Notes: generated from the letters alone by a model not told the origin. Shown: positions 48,429 to 59,733, counted from the stretch's first letter. The stretch: 64,000 nucleotides of DNA from Isoetes taiwanensis (GCA_021234155.1 JAJEKV010000047.1:2280494-2344493), one strand, 5' to 3'. Numbers and translations: made by a program.

Positions 48429-48492
48429 CCGACCTGATGCACACACATGCCATATGCCCCTAACATATAGGTGAACCCCTCGGGCTTGCATG

Positions 48493-49026
48493 TAGACAGG
48501 TGGAGCATAAGCTGGAATATAACCTTGAGGTACAGCCATGGGCTGGGAACAAGGAGGCATAGAGACTGAGAAACCAGGGGGTCCAGAGAGAGGAGCGTCT
48601 GTGGGCAAAGGGCTGTGGGAGCCGTCCTCGTTTAACTTGAGATCAGTAATGTTGTATACAGGAACTGAGTGCTGAAAGGATGGGGAGGACCAAAAGAGAC
48701 GTGCAGATAACCCATCCCCATTGGAGGAGAAGAGGGATATGAATGTAAGTGTTGTCTGGCGTTTGAAAGTAATGAGGAGTGGGTTGGACCGGTGTATAGT
48801 GTGGCGACTGTGGTTGAGAGCATTGCTTGCAAACATGGGGAGACCCTGGTCAAGAACTGACACGAGGGGTAGGCGGCGCCGACAGAGCACGTCAGCAGAT
48901 ACGACCCCCTTCAATATCATAGTTAGAATCATACATGTCGCAAGCAGCTTCTCGGCACTGATGGCGTTCCAATCTTGCTGCCATTTGGCTAAGGAGTTCC
49001 TCAGGAGTGAAAGCATGAGCAGACAT
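48493..49026 (-). pseudogene. Gypsy gag, N-terminal part
   Basis: The minus-strand ATG at 49024-49026 begins MSAHAFTPEELLSQMAARLE, followed by a stop in the first 45 codons and a frameshift. A later frame is P-rich and ends GYIPAYAPPVYMQ at the insertion point of the Pack-type element, continuing as GPPQSH on its other side. N-terminal acidic/helical and then Pro-rich organisation is usual for plant Gypsy gag. Confidence 0.65.
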
Positions 49027-49100
49027 ATTGAGAAGAGAGAAAATGAAGTAAGACCCGGCAGCGGTGACAGTGGTTAGGGTCTGGGTTCGGGATCTCCTGC

Positions 49101-49620
49101 AAGACAGCCCTCTATGAGGACCCTTGGATCAAACAAGAGAATCTGGGCCGAGTGTCACGCTGGATTTTGCAAGAGAACAGAAAGGAAAAGTAGGAAAGAA
49201 CAACAGAAGACAATGAGAAGAAATCAGACTTTCTTGATATCAACTTGTGTACATGAGCTCTCACAAAACGAGAGGAAAACCAAAGAGATAAGGGCTAGTT
49301 CTCATCTAAAAACATGAGTTCTATCTCCACTCATATATATAGTACAACGGCCTTGGGCCCAAAATAGGTATGTGGCAGGTCTTGTTACCAACTCCTGGAT
49401 CAAAGCCTGATTTTCTGGCAGCGCCTTCTTTATGTGCCTGGAATCTCGTTGACTCTAGACTGTACTTCTATGGGGGCCGTCATTTATCCGTCTTGGGTCT
49501 CTTCTTTGACCTAGGCATGGTCCTCTGCGTGGACTTCGGCGGAGGTGTGGGTCTATTCCCCAATGCTCTGGTGCCTTATTCCTGCCCTGCTCCGTAGTCT
49601 TCAGGAATAGTCATGTACCT
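49101..49620 (-). repeat. Probable Gypsy 5' LTR and leader (bounds unclear)
   Basis: It lies directly upstream of gag. On the minus strand it has a TATATATATGAG box (about 49330-49342) and a pyrimidine-rich stretch before gag. Between 49080 and 49100 the minus strand reads GGAGATCCCGAACCCAGA, which could be tRNA-complementary. Without a second LTR the ends cannot be defined. Confidence 0.35.
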
Positions 49621-50014
49621 GGATGTACAGGACTAACACTGGGAGAAAGCTGATTGTATTGGGTTGGTCTTTCTCTGTAAGACTCTTCATTCTATTCGCA
49701 AGGATTTTAGCTAATATATTGTAGGAGGTATTAGTCAAAGAAATAGGAAATAGGCATCCAGTCTGAAAAATTGAATGGCATATCCACTATAAGTATCAAA
49801 GCAATCAAACTAGCATCTATAGCAGGGTGCAATTTGGTAGCTTGAATGAATACCATTAGATGCATCACTTTTAGACATTAAAGGCATCTTTTTGTGACCA
49901 TTCTTAGAGAGCCAAAAAGCTGTTGCGAGGAAAGATATAGTGAGCCATTTCTAAAAGATCTTTTACAAAAATCTAAATTAAAAGTGAAATTCTTTAGGGA
50001 TGGTCCACTTAGCA

Positions 50015-50084
50015 CCCCCCTCTCCCTCCTCCCTCCCTCCCTCCCTCCTCCCTCCCTCCCTCCCTCCCTCCCTCCCTCCCTCCC

Positions 50085-50135
<51 letters not shown>
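50015..50135 (+). repeat. Compound microsatellite (CTCC)n-(CT)n-(CA)n
   Basis: About 70 bp of CTCC/CCCT units, then about 24 bp of CT, then about 26 bp of CA. Long open frames across it on both strands are low-complexity artefacts. Confidence 0.95.
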
Positions 50136-50739
50136 AATTATCCTTTATTTCTTATCTCTCTATATCCTCATTCTCTCCCTATTTTTCTACATATGTTTTA
50201 TTTAGTTTCTCTATATTCTCACATCATGCCTTGGTTGCGATCAAAGAGCTAACTATCTCTTCCTTCTATTTTCTCCTCTCTCTCTTTATAACCTCAGCAG
50301 AATGGATGGCTTAGAGGAAGATAGCTAGCTACGCTTGGCTCTGAAAGAGACATTTGAGAAAGGTTGATATGCGGATGGGTTGATTTGGTTAAGGAAATGG
50401 GGGATCAAGATTAAGGATCTAGGACAAAATAAAAAGAGAATTTGGGAATGGGTGAGGGAAAATGTTGCGAACATATGGCATGGGATTCATGTTGAAGTAG
50501 GGAGATGGCACTGAATAGCAAGGGAGCACAGAATATACAAGGTTTATGGATCAAACGAGGTTGAAGATGCATAATATGATGCCCAGGATACCAAACATTA
50601 AGAGATATGTTTGATATTACGGTACTAGACCTAATCTCCCTTTTTCGTTTGCCAGCAACTAGAATTGCAAGTCTTTTGCTAGACATCCTATAAATGAGAG
50701 AGACAACTGTAAATGTGGCTAAGAGCATTTTGAGTGACG

Positions 50740-53700
50740 AAGAAAGTAGAGAGTTTGAGGACGACACACTTGATTGCGACTGTTTGTTGCATGATGTTCT
50801 GTTCAATGATGGAAATGTATTTTCTTAAACGTCTCAAAGACCTGATGGTCTCAGCAGATGGAATAATAGTTAGTCAAGATGGAAATTCAGAATGGATGGA
50901 GATGCTTGATGAAGATGAGCTATCAATTTTCGGATGGCATAAACACTCTGATGATAGGATTAGATGACTAATCCCCAAGGACACCATGTTTTGACATTAT
51001 GTAGTGGCCTTGATATGATTATATGTAATGGCATAACAAAATTTCCCAGTTCTGGAAAATGTATTTGCAGGAATGAAAGTGTGGTGGAATATATTTTAGC
51101 CAAGCCAGCATTTATTATCAGATGGTCAATCTTTCTATTGGCATTGAAAGGATTGAGTCAGATCATATGCCAATTTTTGTTGCTATACGTGCTTTAAGCA
51201 CATCAGCGCATGCTCCATATATCCAAGCTCCAAAAATCAAGATGAGATATGATAAGACATTCTGTTTAAGGGATCCTGTGAGGAAAAAGTTTCATTGATA
51301 TTATAGCCCCAAGCAACATCTGAGATTAGTGACGCTTTAACAGCTTGGTAATTGATACAGCAGCCATGTGCTTTAGCTCGCATAGGCAAAAAAAGGGATT
51401 ACCATGCAATGGGTGGTTTGACCAAGAATGTAAAGAACAAAGGCTAAGGTTTAAGAGGGCAAAAAGGGATGCAAAAATCAAAGAAATGAAAGAATATATC
51501 AAATTGGTTAAGAGAAAGAGAAGGGCACATCTGCATAAAAAGCATCAGAAAAATGGTAATAGACTTTCTTAAGCATCCAAAAAGATTTGGGACAGGTTAA
51601 GGCCATATCAAAATGTTGGGGCTACATCGAATGTTGCAACTCTTTTTGAACAAGTACAAAAATTGTTCACATTCAAAATTAGAATGAATGTTGCATGGAT
51701 ATGATGGAGAGTGCCTTTTATTCACTTTGGATGATATACGTTGTGGTTTACAAAAGTTGTCTAATAATAAAGTTGCTGATGCAGACGGTCTTATAGCTAG
51801 AATGTTCAAATGGGTGGGTCATGGAGTTGCTGCTATCTTGTTAAAGATATTTAATGCAGTGCTACGAGAGGGCTTCCCACAAGCATGGCAAATAAACAGC
51901 ATAATTCCATTCCACAAAGCAGGCGATGAATTAGATCCAACTAATTATTGAATATTCATGCTTAGTAGTTTATATGCTAAACTTTTTGTAGTCATTATGG
52001 ATTCAAAAACTAGCACGTGGGCTGAGGACAATAATGCTAGAGCAATGGGACAAGCTGGGTTCAGACCCAGAAGGTCCACTATTGACCGTTTGGTCACTAT
52101 GTGTGCAATGATAGATTCTGTCATTGGCTCCAAGGCTTTTGATATGGTGAACCAGAATATCTATTTGAAAGAATTGATGATTTAAGCATTTTTGTTGAAT
52201 AGAGACAAGTAGTTGGAAAGGTATATGAAAATGTATTGGTTCAATTGTTCTTTCTATATGTAAATTCTTGTATGATTTAGTGGAGAGCAATGTGGGAGTA
52301 AAATAGGGGTGTCCTCTATCGCCTACATTATTTGATCTTTTTATAGACCAACTTGAATGCTGGATGCAGGACCATGGTGGAGACACGCCTATAAATGGGT
52401 ATGTTCTTATGCTGATGATGTGGTATTGCTATCTAGGAGCATTTGGGGCAAACAAGTCTGATCATTTAAAGTTCTATTATCAAGGTGAACTTGTAGAAAT
52501 TACCAATAGCTACAAGTACCTTGGGATACTAGTGAATAAGAGTCCAAATTGGAACCAAGCAGTGGAGCAAAAAGTAAATGGTGGTCTCAAAGCAATGTAT
52601 GTAATGCAATGTAGCCAAAGTAGAGATATGGAACTTCAACTTGAATGGATGTGAAGTATGGGATCCTGGATTGGCATTGGACTTAGAAAAAGGTTGAGAA
52701 AGTTCAAAAGAAATCTTTTCGGTCTAAACTTGGAACAAAAATGCAAACTCCCTATGATATGTTAGCGGAATGTGGGACTCCTTAATTATGTCTATAAGGT
52801 GTTGTATATTATGTTGTGGTATTGCTATCTAGGAGCATACAGAGGTTGCAACAGCATTTGGATGCGCTTTCATTATTTTGTGGTACAAAAGGCATGCAAG
52901 TTAATATGGGTAAGACCAAAGTGATTGTGTTAGGGGCAAACAAGACTGATCATTTAAAGTTCTATTGTCACATGAACTTGTAGAAATTACCAATAGCTAC
53001 AAGTACCTTGGGATATTAGTGGATACGAGTCCAAATTGAAACCAAGCAGTGGAGCAAAAAGTAAACAGTAGCCTTAAAGCACTATATGCAATGCATCATA
53101 GATGTGCCAAAGCAGAGATATGGAACTTTAGCTTGAAAAGAATGTTTTATATAACACTGGCCCAATTTGTGGTTTTGTATGAATGTGAAGTATGGGGTCC
53201 TGGATTGGCATTGGAGACTTGGAAAAAGGTTGAGAAAATTCAAAAGAAATTCTTTCGGTCTGAACTTGGAACAAAAATGCAAACTTCCTATGATATGATG
53301 TTAGCAGAACATGGGATGCTCACACTGGAGGTAGAGGCGCTTTGCAGACTCCCTAATTATGTCTATAAGGTGTTGAATATTATGCCTAAAGAAAGTTCAC
53401 CATGCTTGGTTTTAGAGGAGACACAGATTAAGGGCTGGTTTGCTGATGCCACTCCCATGCCACTCAGTAGATGGCACGATAAGAGTCAATTTGTATAAAG
53501 ATGATATCCGCACATGGGTCAAGATGAATGTTCTTCAGAAGATATGGAGAGATGGGGCAGTAAAATAGGAGTTTTATAGGACCCATATTAATCCTACATT
53601 GCAGGAGGCAAAATATTTGGCAGAGGGAATTTCCACGAAGCATAGGCATGCAGAATGAGGCTGAGGTAACACCAACAAGATATCAAAAACTAAAATACAT

Positions 53701-53775
53701 CTCTTTAAGTATCCAAAGTATCTTAAGTGCTTCACCAACTAATTAAAGACTAAAGGAGTTCCTTTCTATTATGCG
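50740..53775 (+). mobile_element. LINE with endonuclease and reverse transcriptase relics, internally duplicated
   Basis: The endonuclease end is visible as GIERIESDHMPIFVAIRA (about 51145-51195, SDH motif). The linker 51345-51572 (GWFDQECKEQRLRFKRAKRD) and reverse transcriptase 51688-51951 (NKVADADGLIARMFKWVGHG, REGFPQAWQINSIIPFHKAG) follow. Next come AMGQAGFRPRRSTIDRL and a decayed YADD block (YADDVVLLSR-like, about 52410-52435). The section from that block to the KVLNIM segment is present twice (about 52412-52812 and 52813-53390). The better copy contains a 149-codon frame at 53049-53498. The 3' end TTCTATTATGCGCTAAAAAA is shared with the LINE ending at 40469. Confidence 0.75.
52412..53390 (+). 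repeat. Tandem duplication inside a LINE
   Basis: TGTGGTATTGCTATCTAGGA, GACTGATCATTTAAAGTTCT, TACAAGTACCTTGGGATA and TTATGTCTATAAGGTGTTG occur twice in the same order. Unit 1 lacks about 95 bp just after the first phrase and about 100 bp in the middle, compared with unit 2. Confidence 0.8.
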
Positions 53776-53789
53776 CTAAAAAACCTAAG

Positions 53790-54730
53790 GCGGCAGAATT
53801 TTGATCGGTCATATCTCTCACATCCGGTGTCAGATTTTCATGTGCTTGGGCTTGTTGGAAAGCTGGTTCAGAGATCTTTCCAACGGTGTATGGTACCTGC
53901 ATGCTTGGCTTTGTTTCTGTGCTCAAATTGGCACTTTTCCGGGCTGTGTGCTAGGGGTTTACGTGGCAACTTTGTAGACACGCCGACGGTTGTATCTCTC
54001 ACATCCGATGTCAGATTTTTATGTGCTTGGGCTTGTTGGAAAGTTGGTTCAGAGAGCTTTCCAACGGTGTATGATACCTGCATGTTTGTCTTTGTTTCAG
54101 TGCTCAAATCTGCTGTTTTCCGGGCTGTGTGCTAGGGTTTTTGTGGCAGCCCTTCTTCTTCCTTCTTTGAGAAGTATAGCCCTCGCCTGATGCCGTTGTT
54201 GGCCTTGGCCACGCGGTGTTAAAAGGTGTGTGTTGTACTCTTATTGAAGGTTACGAGAATGTTTTACTAATTCATACCCTAGTTCCTGATGTTGTTGTTG
54301 ATGAAAGTCCGACACCAATATAGGGATTGGCGTATGTTTTAGTAAGTATTCGATTGGTCTCGTCTTGCGGCAGAATTTTGATCGGTCATATCTCTCGCAT
54401 CCGGTGTCAGATTTTCATGTGCTTGGGCTTGTTGGAAAGCTGGTTCAGAGATCTTTCTAGCGGTGTATGGTACCTGCATGCTTGGCTTTGTTTCTATGCT
54501 CAAATTGGCACTTTTCCAGGCTGTGTGCTAGGGTTTCTGTGGCAATCGGTAGACACTTTGACGGACTGTATCTCTCACATCCGGTGTCAGATGTTTATGT
54601 GCTTAGGCTTGTTGGAAAGCTGGTTCAGAGATCTTGCCAACGGTGTATGATATTTGCATGCTTGTCTTTGTTTCAGTGCTCAAATCTGCACTTTTCCGGG
54701 CTGTGTGCTAGGGTTTTTGTGGCAGCCGGT
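53790..54730 (+). repeat. 180-bp monomer array (four copies in two pairs)
   Basis: Copies of TATCTCTCACATCCGGTGTC...GTTGGAAAGCTGGTTCAGAG...GGCTGTGTGCTAGGG start at 53812, 53993, 54389 and 54569. The spacing is 181 and 180 bp within pairs and about 577 bp between pairs, so a dimer plus about 216 bp was duplicated as a unit. It lies immediately upstream of LINE ORF1. Open frames across it are not conserved in phase between copies. Confidence 0.85.
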
Positions 54731-55792
54731 ACACACCAGATATCCAGGAGTCGTCGCCCAAGTCATACCCCAAGTCATGGCCCATGGACACCCGGTCCGT
54801 GTGTGGACCCACACTTAGTTGGTGAGCTACCTCAGACCACACCAACCCATCCTGGGAAGGCCCAAACACACCAACCACCGGTTGACCCCACGCAGGCAGA
54901 GCCCTCTGGGGAAGACCATGAAGCGGGGCCACCAAGGAAGAGGCCTCGGGCAGAGGGAGAGACGTCTTCCATGAAGAGGGAGGCCCGAGCCAAGGCTGGG
55001 GTCGACCCGACAGCGGGCCACATAGGCAATCCGCCCGGTCGAACCTTGGAGCCAAGATCCAGCGCAGGGTTGAGGCCAACAAAGGCACGCCTCTGGGTGT
55101 GCCTCCCCGGACAGAGGTGGAGAACATAACATCTCGGATGTTGCGCAGGCAGTTGGTGCCAGAAAAACGACGAATCACAGAATTGGAGGATCGCGTACGA
55201 CAGGCAGATGATAGCATCCACTTGCTACAATTTGACACAACATCAATACCAGCCAGGAGCTTGCAGATATGAGGGGGGTGTAGACACCGTGGTTGGCAGC
55301 TATGGAAGCCGGGACGGGGGTGAACCGGGTAGAGCAGACACACTCATAACCCCGCCTCGAGATCCGGGCCGAGGTTGAGGAGGCTAAGGCCACGGCCCGG
55401 AGGAGCCTGGCCGCCCTCTGTCGAGGTTGCGGAGGCCATGCTTTGTGAGACAAGGATTCCGTGTCGCTTTGGAAGCTAGCCCCGCGTAAGCGGCGCCGGG
55501 GTAAGGATTTAGCACGAGATCGGGAGCTCTGAGAGCTTCGGGTGGCCGTTGCCCAGCAAGGCAAGGGCCTCCATGCCGAGGCACATGAGCAACTCCGCCA
55601 TTGCATGCGGGAGATGGCAAGACATGACAACGTCCTGCAAGAGCTGAGCTCCAGACTCCGGAGAACAGAAACCACAACAAAGAACACACCAACCCCGGGA
55701 ACCCACCAACCTAGGGACGCCAACACGGAACACATGCTGCGGACACATCAGATCACGCCGGGCCGCCACCACCCCGGCGCCGGCCACAGCCT

Positions 55793-56362
55793 ATGCCTCA
55801 CCCACCTCAACCAACACCTGGTGCGGCCCCCGCCGAACTTCAGGAACAGAGACGCAGGAGCCGCAATGTGGTAGTGCGAGGCCTGACGGAGGAGTCGGGA
55901 GAACATCTCACTTCCCGACTCCAGACACAGATCTTGGACCGGATGATGTTCCCAGCACCTGTGACCATTGGAAAGGCGAGTCGTCATGGAATTCAGCGCC
56001 CTGATCGCCCCCGGGTGGTCATCTTCACAGTTGAGAGCGTGCCAGAGCGGGTGGCCATCCTGCGTCAGGGCCGAAAGTTGAAGGGGACGGCTCTGTACGT
56101 TGACCGGGACTTGACCCCAGCACAGCAAGAGACCCGAAGGCGTGAGCTGGCCAAAGTCAGGGACTGCCGCAGACATGGAGGGGCAGCGGGGCTGGTCCGG
56201 GGAAGGATGCGCGAATTCAGGCAGCCAAACAGGGATGCAGGCACTCCGGCCCCTCGAGTCCCCTCTGAGGGGGCCCCAGCGGCACAGGCATCCACATCTT
56301 CCGCTCCCCCTGGGACCACCACTACCACCGGACCTGAAGTGGCGATGCATGCCACTAAATAG
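55793..56362 (+). CDS. LINE ORF1 protein, C-terminal half (RRM-like)
   Basis: A 189-codon open segment. After a Pro/Gln-rich start (residues 1-25), NVVVRGLTEESGEHL, RVVIFTVESVPERVAIL, LKGTALYVDRDLTPAQQETR and RRELAKVRDCRRHG follow the order of L1-type ORF1 proteins: an RRM-like domain, then the basic C-terminal domain (DLTP.Q...R). ORF1 proteins bind LINE RNA as a chaperone. The upstream coiled-coil part (heptad-like LRRTETTT, 55560-55680) is in the neighbouring frame, so this is not a full ORF1. The TAG at 56360-56362 is followed in the same frame by GSCLSVVSWNCRG, the start of the endonuclease. Confidence 0.7.
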   Translation: MPHPPQPTPGAAPAELQEQRRRSRNVVVRGLTEESGEHLTSRLQTQILDRMMFPAPVTIGKASRHGIQRPDRPRVVIFTVESVPERVAILRQGRKLKGTALYVDRDLTPAQQETRRRELAKVRDCRRHGGAAGLVRGRMREFRQPNRDAGTPAPRVPSEGAPAAQASTSSAPPGTTTTTGPEVAMHATK

Positions 56363-56365
56363 GGA

Positions 56366-57190
56366 TCGTGCCTCAGCGTGGTATCCTGGAATTGCCGTGG
56401 CTTTCCATGGCAGAAGGGGACAGATCTCAATTGGCCGCCATGGACATGGACCTTATCTTCCTCATGGAAACATGGGAACATGCCGGTCACAAAGCTACCG
56501 ATTTGCCCAGATACCGCTACTCCGTCTTCAATGAGTGCACCGGGAAACGAGGACACGGAGGAATTGCGTGTTATTACCAGACAGCCTTGGCCCAATCGGT
56601 CTCCCTGTGTAAAGGCGACAGCACAACAGATACGGTGTGGGTACGAGTCTGCAGAACGTGATGGCAGCCCTCTCTTCGTGGCGGCTTGCTACTTCCCACA
56701 TCGAGAGCAACTTTTACCACACGCACTTGGATGTGGGATGGCAGAGCCCTATGTCGATCTATATGATGACATCTGGCAAGATGCATAATTGGGCAAGGTC
56801 ATGTTGCTTGAGATTTCAATGCGCGCCACAAGGCAGAGCGGATCCCAAAATTAGCACCTCTAGCCGAGGATGTGTTGCAAATGGACCCCGCAGAGATGGT
56901 TTGGCCAAGGGCGTCGGATGACGTGACCCGGTGTGACACCTGGTATGGCCGGCAGCTGCTTTAGGTCGGGCAAGATCTTTGACCTGGTCATTTGCAATGG
57001 TCGGCACGATGGTCGTCCTCCAGCCGCTTCACTTGTAGACAGGGAGAACTGGGGGGCACCGGTGTGGTGGATTACGTGCTAGCGGGACGAGAGCAATGCC
57101 TACACTTGATCACTTTCGCCGGTGTCCGGGACGGTGGTAGGGACGAGGAAGTAGACTCAGACCATCGGCCCGTTCTTGCGGATAGATTGG
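56366..57190 (+). pseudogene. LINE APE-type endonuclease
   Basis: SVVSWNCRGFPW opens the domain in the ORF1 frame. After a frameshift come DMDLIFLMETWEHAGHK (catalytic Glu in ETW), GHGGIACYYQTALAQS and TVWVRVC. Further shifts lead to EFNARH (for D.NA...), DYVLAGREQCLHLITF and DSDHRPVLADRL, with the final Asp-His pair. All main catalytic motifs are represented, but at least three frameshifts separate them. Confidence 0.75.
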
Positions 57191-57779
57191 CGGGCCAACC
57201 GAGCACCCATTGCCCCAACACCCCATGTACCACGGTTGCGTCCCGGTGACTATGATCATGCGGCCGGTCTATGCGAGGATGCTTGAGCATGAGCTGCCGG
57301 AGTGCCTTGCAACCCCACACTTCAACAAATAGACGGCCCGGTGAACCGGCTCCGCCGAGGGTAGGGGACAGATGCTTTGGGAGAGACCGCTCGACGATCC
57401 ACGGGGGCTGCAACCACCTTCCCCGCAATCACCGGGTTCGATGACGAATGTCCGAGCTGAAACGATGGCTCCGCCAAGTCTTTGGACCCACCATTCGGCC
57501 GCCCGAGGCCGCCCATCAATACCGCTCCTACCTCAAGACCAAGAAAGCTGTGTACCTTTGGGAGCACCAAAGACAGATGTTTGGTCTTCTAGACCACCAC
57601 CCTAGGGCCTTCTAAGAAAGGTCTTGAGTAAGCCCACTGACGACCCACGGGAAATATTACCCGGGAACAATGGGTGAGATACTTGCAGCACCGTGTATGA
57701 CCCAATGGGAAGCCGGGCACCGGTACCTCATGCATGTGCCTAGCATCGGTCATTACTGAAGGGATGTCATAATGGGCCT

Positions 57780-59640
57780 GCAACGCCCCATGAAACGGGG
57801 AAGGCAGCAGATTTGGATGGTATGCGTGCAGAGCTTCTCAAGTGGGCGGGCCCCCAATGGTCTTGGGTTCTCACAAAGACTCTTCAACAGGGCATTGCAA
57901 GAAGGCTTCCCCCGCTGGACTACCGGTAGAGTTGTGCCCATATACAAAGCGGGGACCCCACATTGACCAACTATTGTACCATTATGGTCGGTTCTGTCTT
58001 TGCCAAGTTGCTTGCCGGGATTCTTGAGCGCGATTGACACTTTGGGCGGAGGATGGAGAAGTCTTGGGTCAAGATGCCAAAAAGCTTCCGCCCGGCATTC
58101 TACTATTGACCATATCTTCACTCTGCGAACACTCATAGAGGATAGCCGGAATCGGCCTTTAATGCATCTTGTTGTTTTGTGGATTTCGCAAAAGGCTTTT
58201 TGACATAGTGCCTCGGGATAAGTTGTGGGGATGATTGAGACGACTAGGGACCCGTCGACTTGCGTAATGCTATATACTGACTATCTGAGGCTTGCTCCGG
58301 GTCGTCTCTCACTTTGTCGGGGAGCCCGTTGTTAGTAGCATTGGGGTGCGCGAGGCTGCCCTCTATCCCCGGACGCTCTTTGGCTTTGTACATTGACCAG
58401 CTAGAAGAATGGCTAGGCGAGCAAGGGGGCTTCGCCATTGATGCACCACATAATCCGCAACTCATATATGCTGATGATGTTGGCCTGCCGCATATACCCC
58501 GAGAGGACATGCAACGCCACCGGATGCTTTGGACACTTTACGCCAATTCACCGACATGAGAGTTAACTTGGCCAAGACAAAGGGTGCTGCTGGTGCCATC
58601 ATCCGGCACCCACGTCTTCCCTCATTCACTTACCAGGGGTGTGTAGTGGAGGTGGCTCAGTCTTATAAGTATTTGGGCATTGAGTTTTCTACTACCACAC
58701 TTTGGGATGCATCCATCGGGTTACGGGTCCTTCTGTAGGGTGGAAAGCCCCGTATGCAATGCAAAACAACAGTCCTACAAGGCGTAGCCAGTATGCATGG
58801 GGTCACCGGGCACACTTGTTCGTGGCCTTGGTTGAACCGTCCTCCTCTATGGGGGGAAGTGTAGGGGGGGCGGTGATATCCCTCACCACTTGGAACGATC
58901 TAGAGCGGTGAAGCTTTCTTGGCCGGGGCGGGAGGAAATCCACGGTCCCATATCGAGATCTTGCTCCAAGAGACGGGCTTCCTTCCATTCTGAGGGCCGC
59001 TACTGAACGCGTCACATTATTTACTTCGAAGGTGGTGGCTATGGATGAAGCCCGGCCTGCCCAACCTTGCTTTGGCGTGGCGATGGGCCTTGGCGACTCA
59101 AAGCCTTCTTGGAAAGACAAGCAAGCCCGGTGGTTCTCGCTATGGAATGTGCGGGGCACCTGAGATGTGGACCGGTGCATACAGAAGGAGCTATTTGCCT
59201 TTGAAGCAAATACTTGGATGCTTGCTTCATGGCCAAGCTTTGGGATGCAAAGGCCCCATCACATGTCAAGGTGGCAAATTATTGACAAGCGAGGTTAATC
59301 CCATGCTCACAAGGGGCCCACACCACTACCTGCGCACCCATCTACCCATGAAAAGCGCCAGGGTGATTGCTTCCATTCAAGACAGTGCACACCACCTCCG
59401 CATTGAGACGAGGGGAGATGGATTCGGGGCAGCGTGAGGACAGAGTCTGTCTTTGTCGCCAACGGCGCCATTGAGGATGAAAGTCACGCCCTCCAGGCCT
59501 GTCCGGCGTACGAGCATATCCGGGCTCGGTATGCTCGGTTAGTTGTGCCCCATCAGGCCTTGCATGAGCTACTGAGCACGGCCTCTGTAGGCTTGTTGGG
59601 ATCGTACCTCCGGGAGGTAATGGATACGCGGACTCAGTTA
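57780..59640 (+). pseudogene. LINE reverse transcriptase and C-terminal region
   Basis: TGKAADLDGMRAELLKWAGP (57790-57850) is the first conserved block. FRPA.YY, CCFVDFAKGF (A motif; catalytic D kept), CPLSPDAL, LIYADDVGL (C motif, 58463-58489), VNLAKTKGAAG and YKYLGIEFSTTTLWDASI follow in several frames. The C-terminal CCHC-like VCLCRQRRH...HALQACPAYEHIRARYARLV is near 59445-59545. Multiple stops make it inactive. Confidence 0.75.
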
Positions 59641-59733
59641 TGCCCCCCTGTCCGACATTAACCTCAGCTGTACTTGTGATTATGTATATAACTGTGCAGT
59701 ATGTCAGCATCCTTATTGCTACTAAGGTTTTTC

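Larger units (their letters stand above)
44433..48484. mobile_element. hAT-like Pack-type transposon carrying CLPTM1 exons, 4,052 bp
   Basis: The left end is CCCGGGGGGTTCACACATGT and the right end, reverse-complemented, is CCCGAGGGGTTCACCTATAT. The exact 8-bp direct repeat CTTGCATG flanks it (44425-44432 and 48485-48492) inside a Gypsy gag whose reading frame continues across the gap. The terminal 75 bp on the right resembles the ends of the small MITEs at 25.5, 31.9 and 37.8 kb, so this is a long member of the same family. A perfect palindrome lies just inside the left TIR (44447-44470), and a 21-bp direct repeat lies near the right end (48376-48396, 48408-48428). The interior holds six spliceable exons of a CLPTM1-family gene and no transposase. 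hAT is favoured by the 8-bp duplication; MULE (8-9 bp) is the alternative. Confidence 0.85.
40470..49100 (-). mobile_element. Ty3/Gypsy retrotransposon, 3'-truncated and split by a transposon
   Basis: On the minus strand the order is gag (49026 downwards), zinc knuckles, protease, reverse transcriptase and RNase H, ending abruptly near 40475 with no integrase or 3' LTR. The gag frame is interrupted at CTTGCATG by the 4,052-bp element 44433-48484. Removing that element and one CTTGCATG copy restores co-linear gag. A probable LTR/leader lies above 49030 with a TATATATA box near 49337, but no second LTR exists to set its bounds. Frameshifts and stops make it inactive. Confidence 0.85.

Noticed and set aside
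49878-50314. Open frames on both strands at the microsatellite
   Set aside because: Pure low complexity (Ser/Pro/Leu or Arg/Glu/Gly repeats) from CTCC, CT and CA runs.
53827-54727. Open frames of 100-220 codons across the 54-kb repeats
   Set aside because: They follow the repeated monomers, change frame from copy to copy and match no protein. They are by-products of the 180-bp array.
53790-54730. CRISPR-like array
   Set aside because: Repeats are 180 bp with no regular short spacers, in plant DNA next to a LINE.
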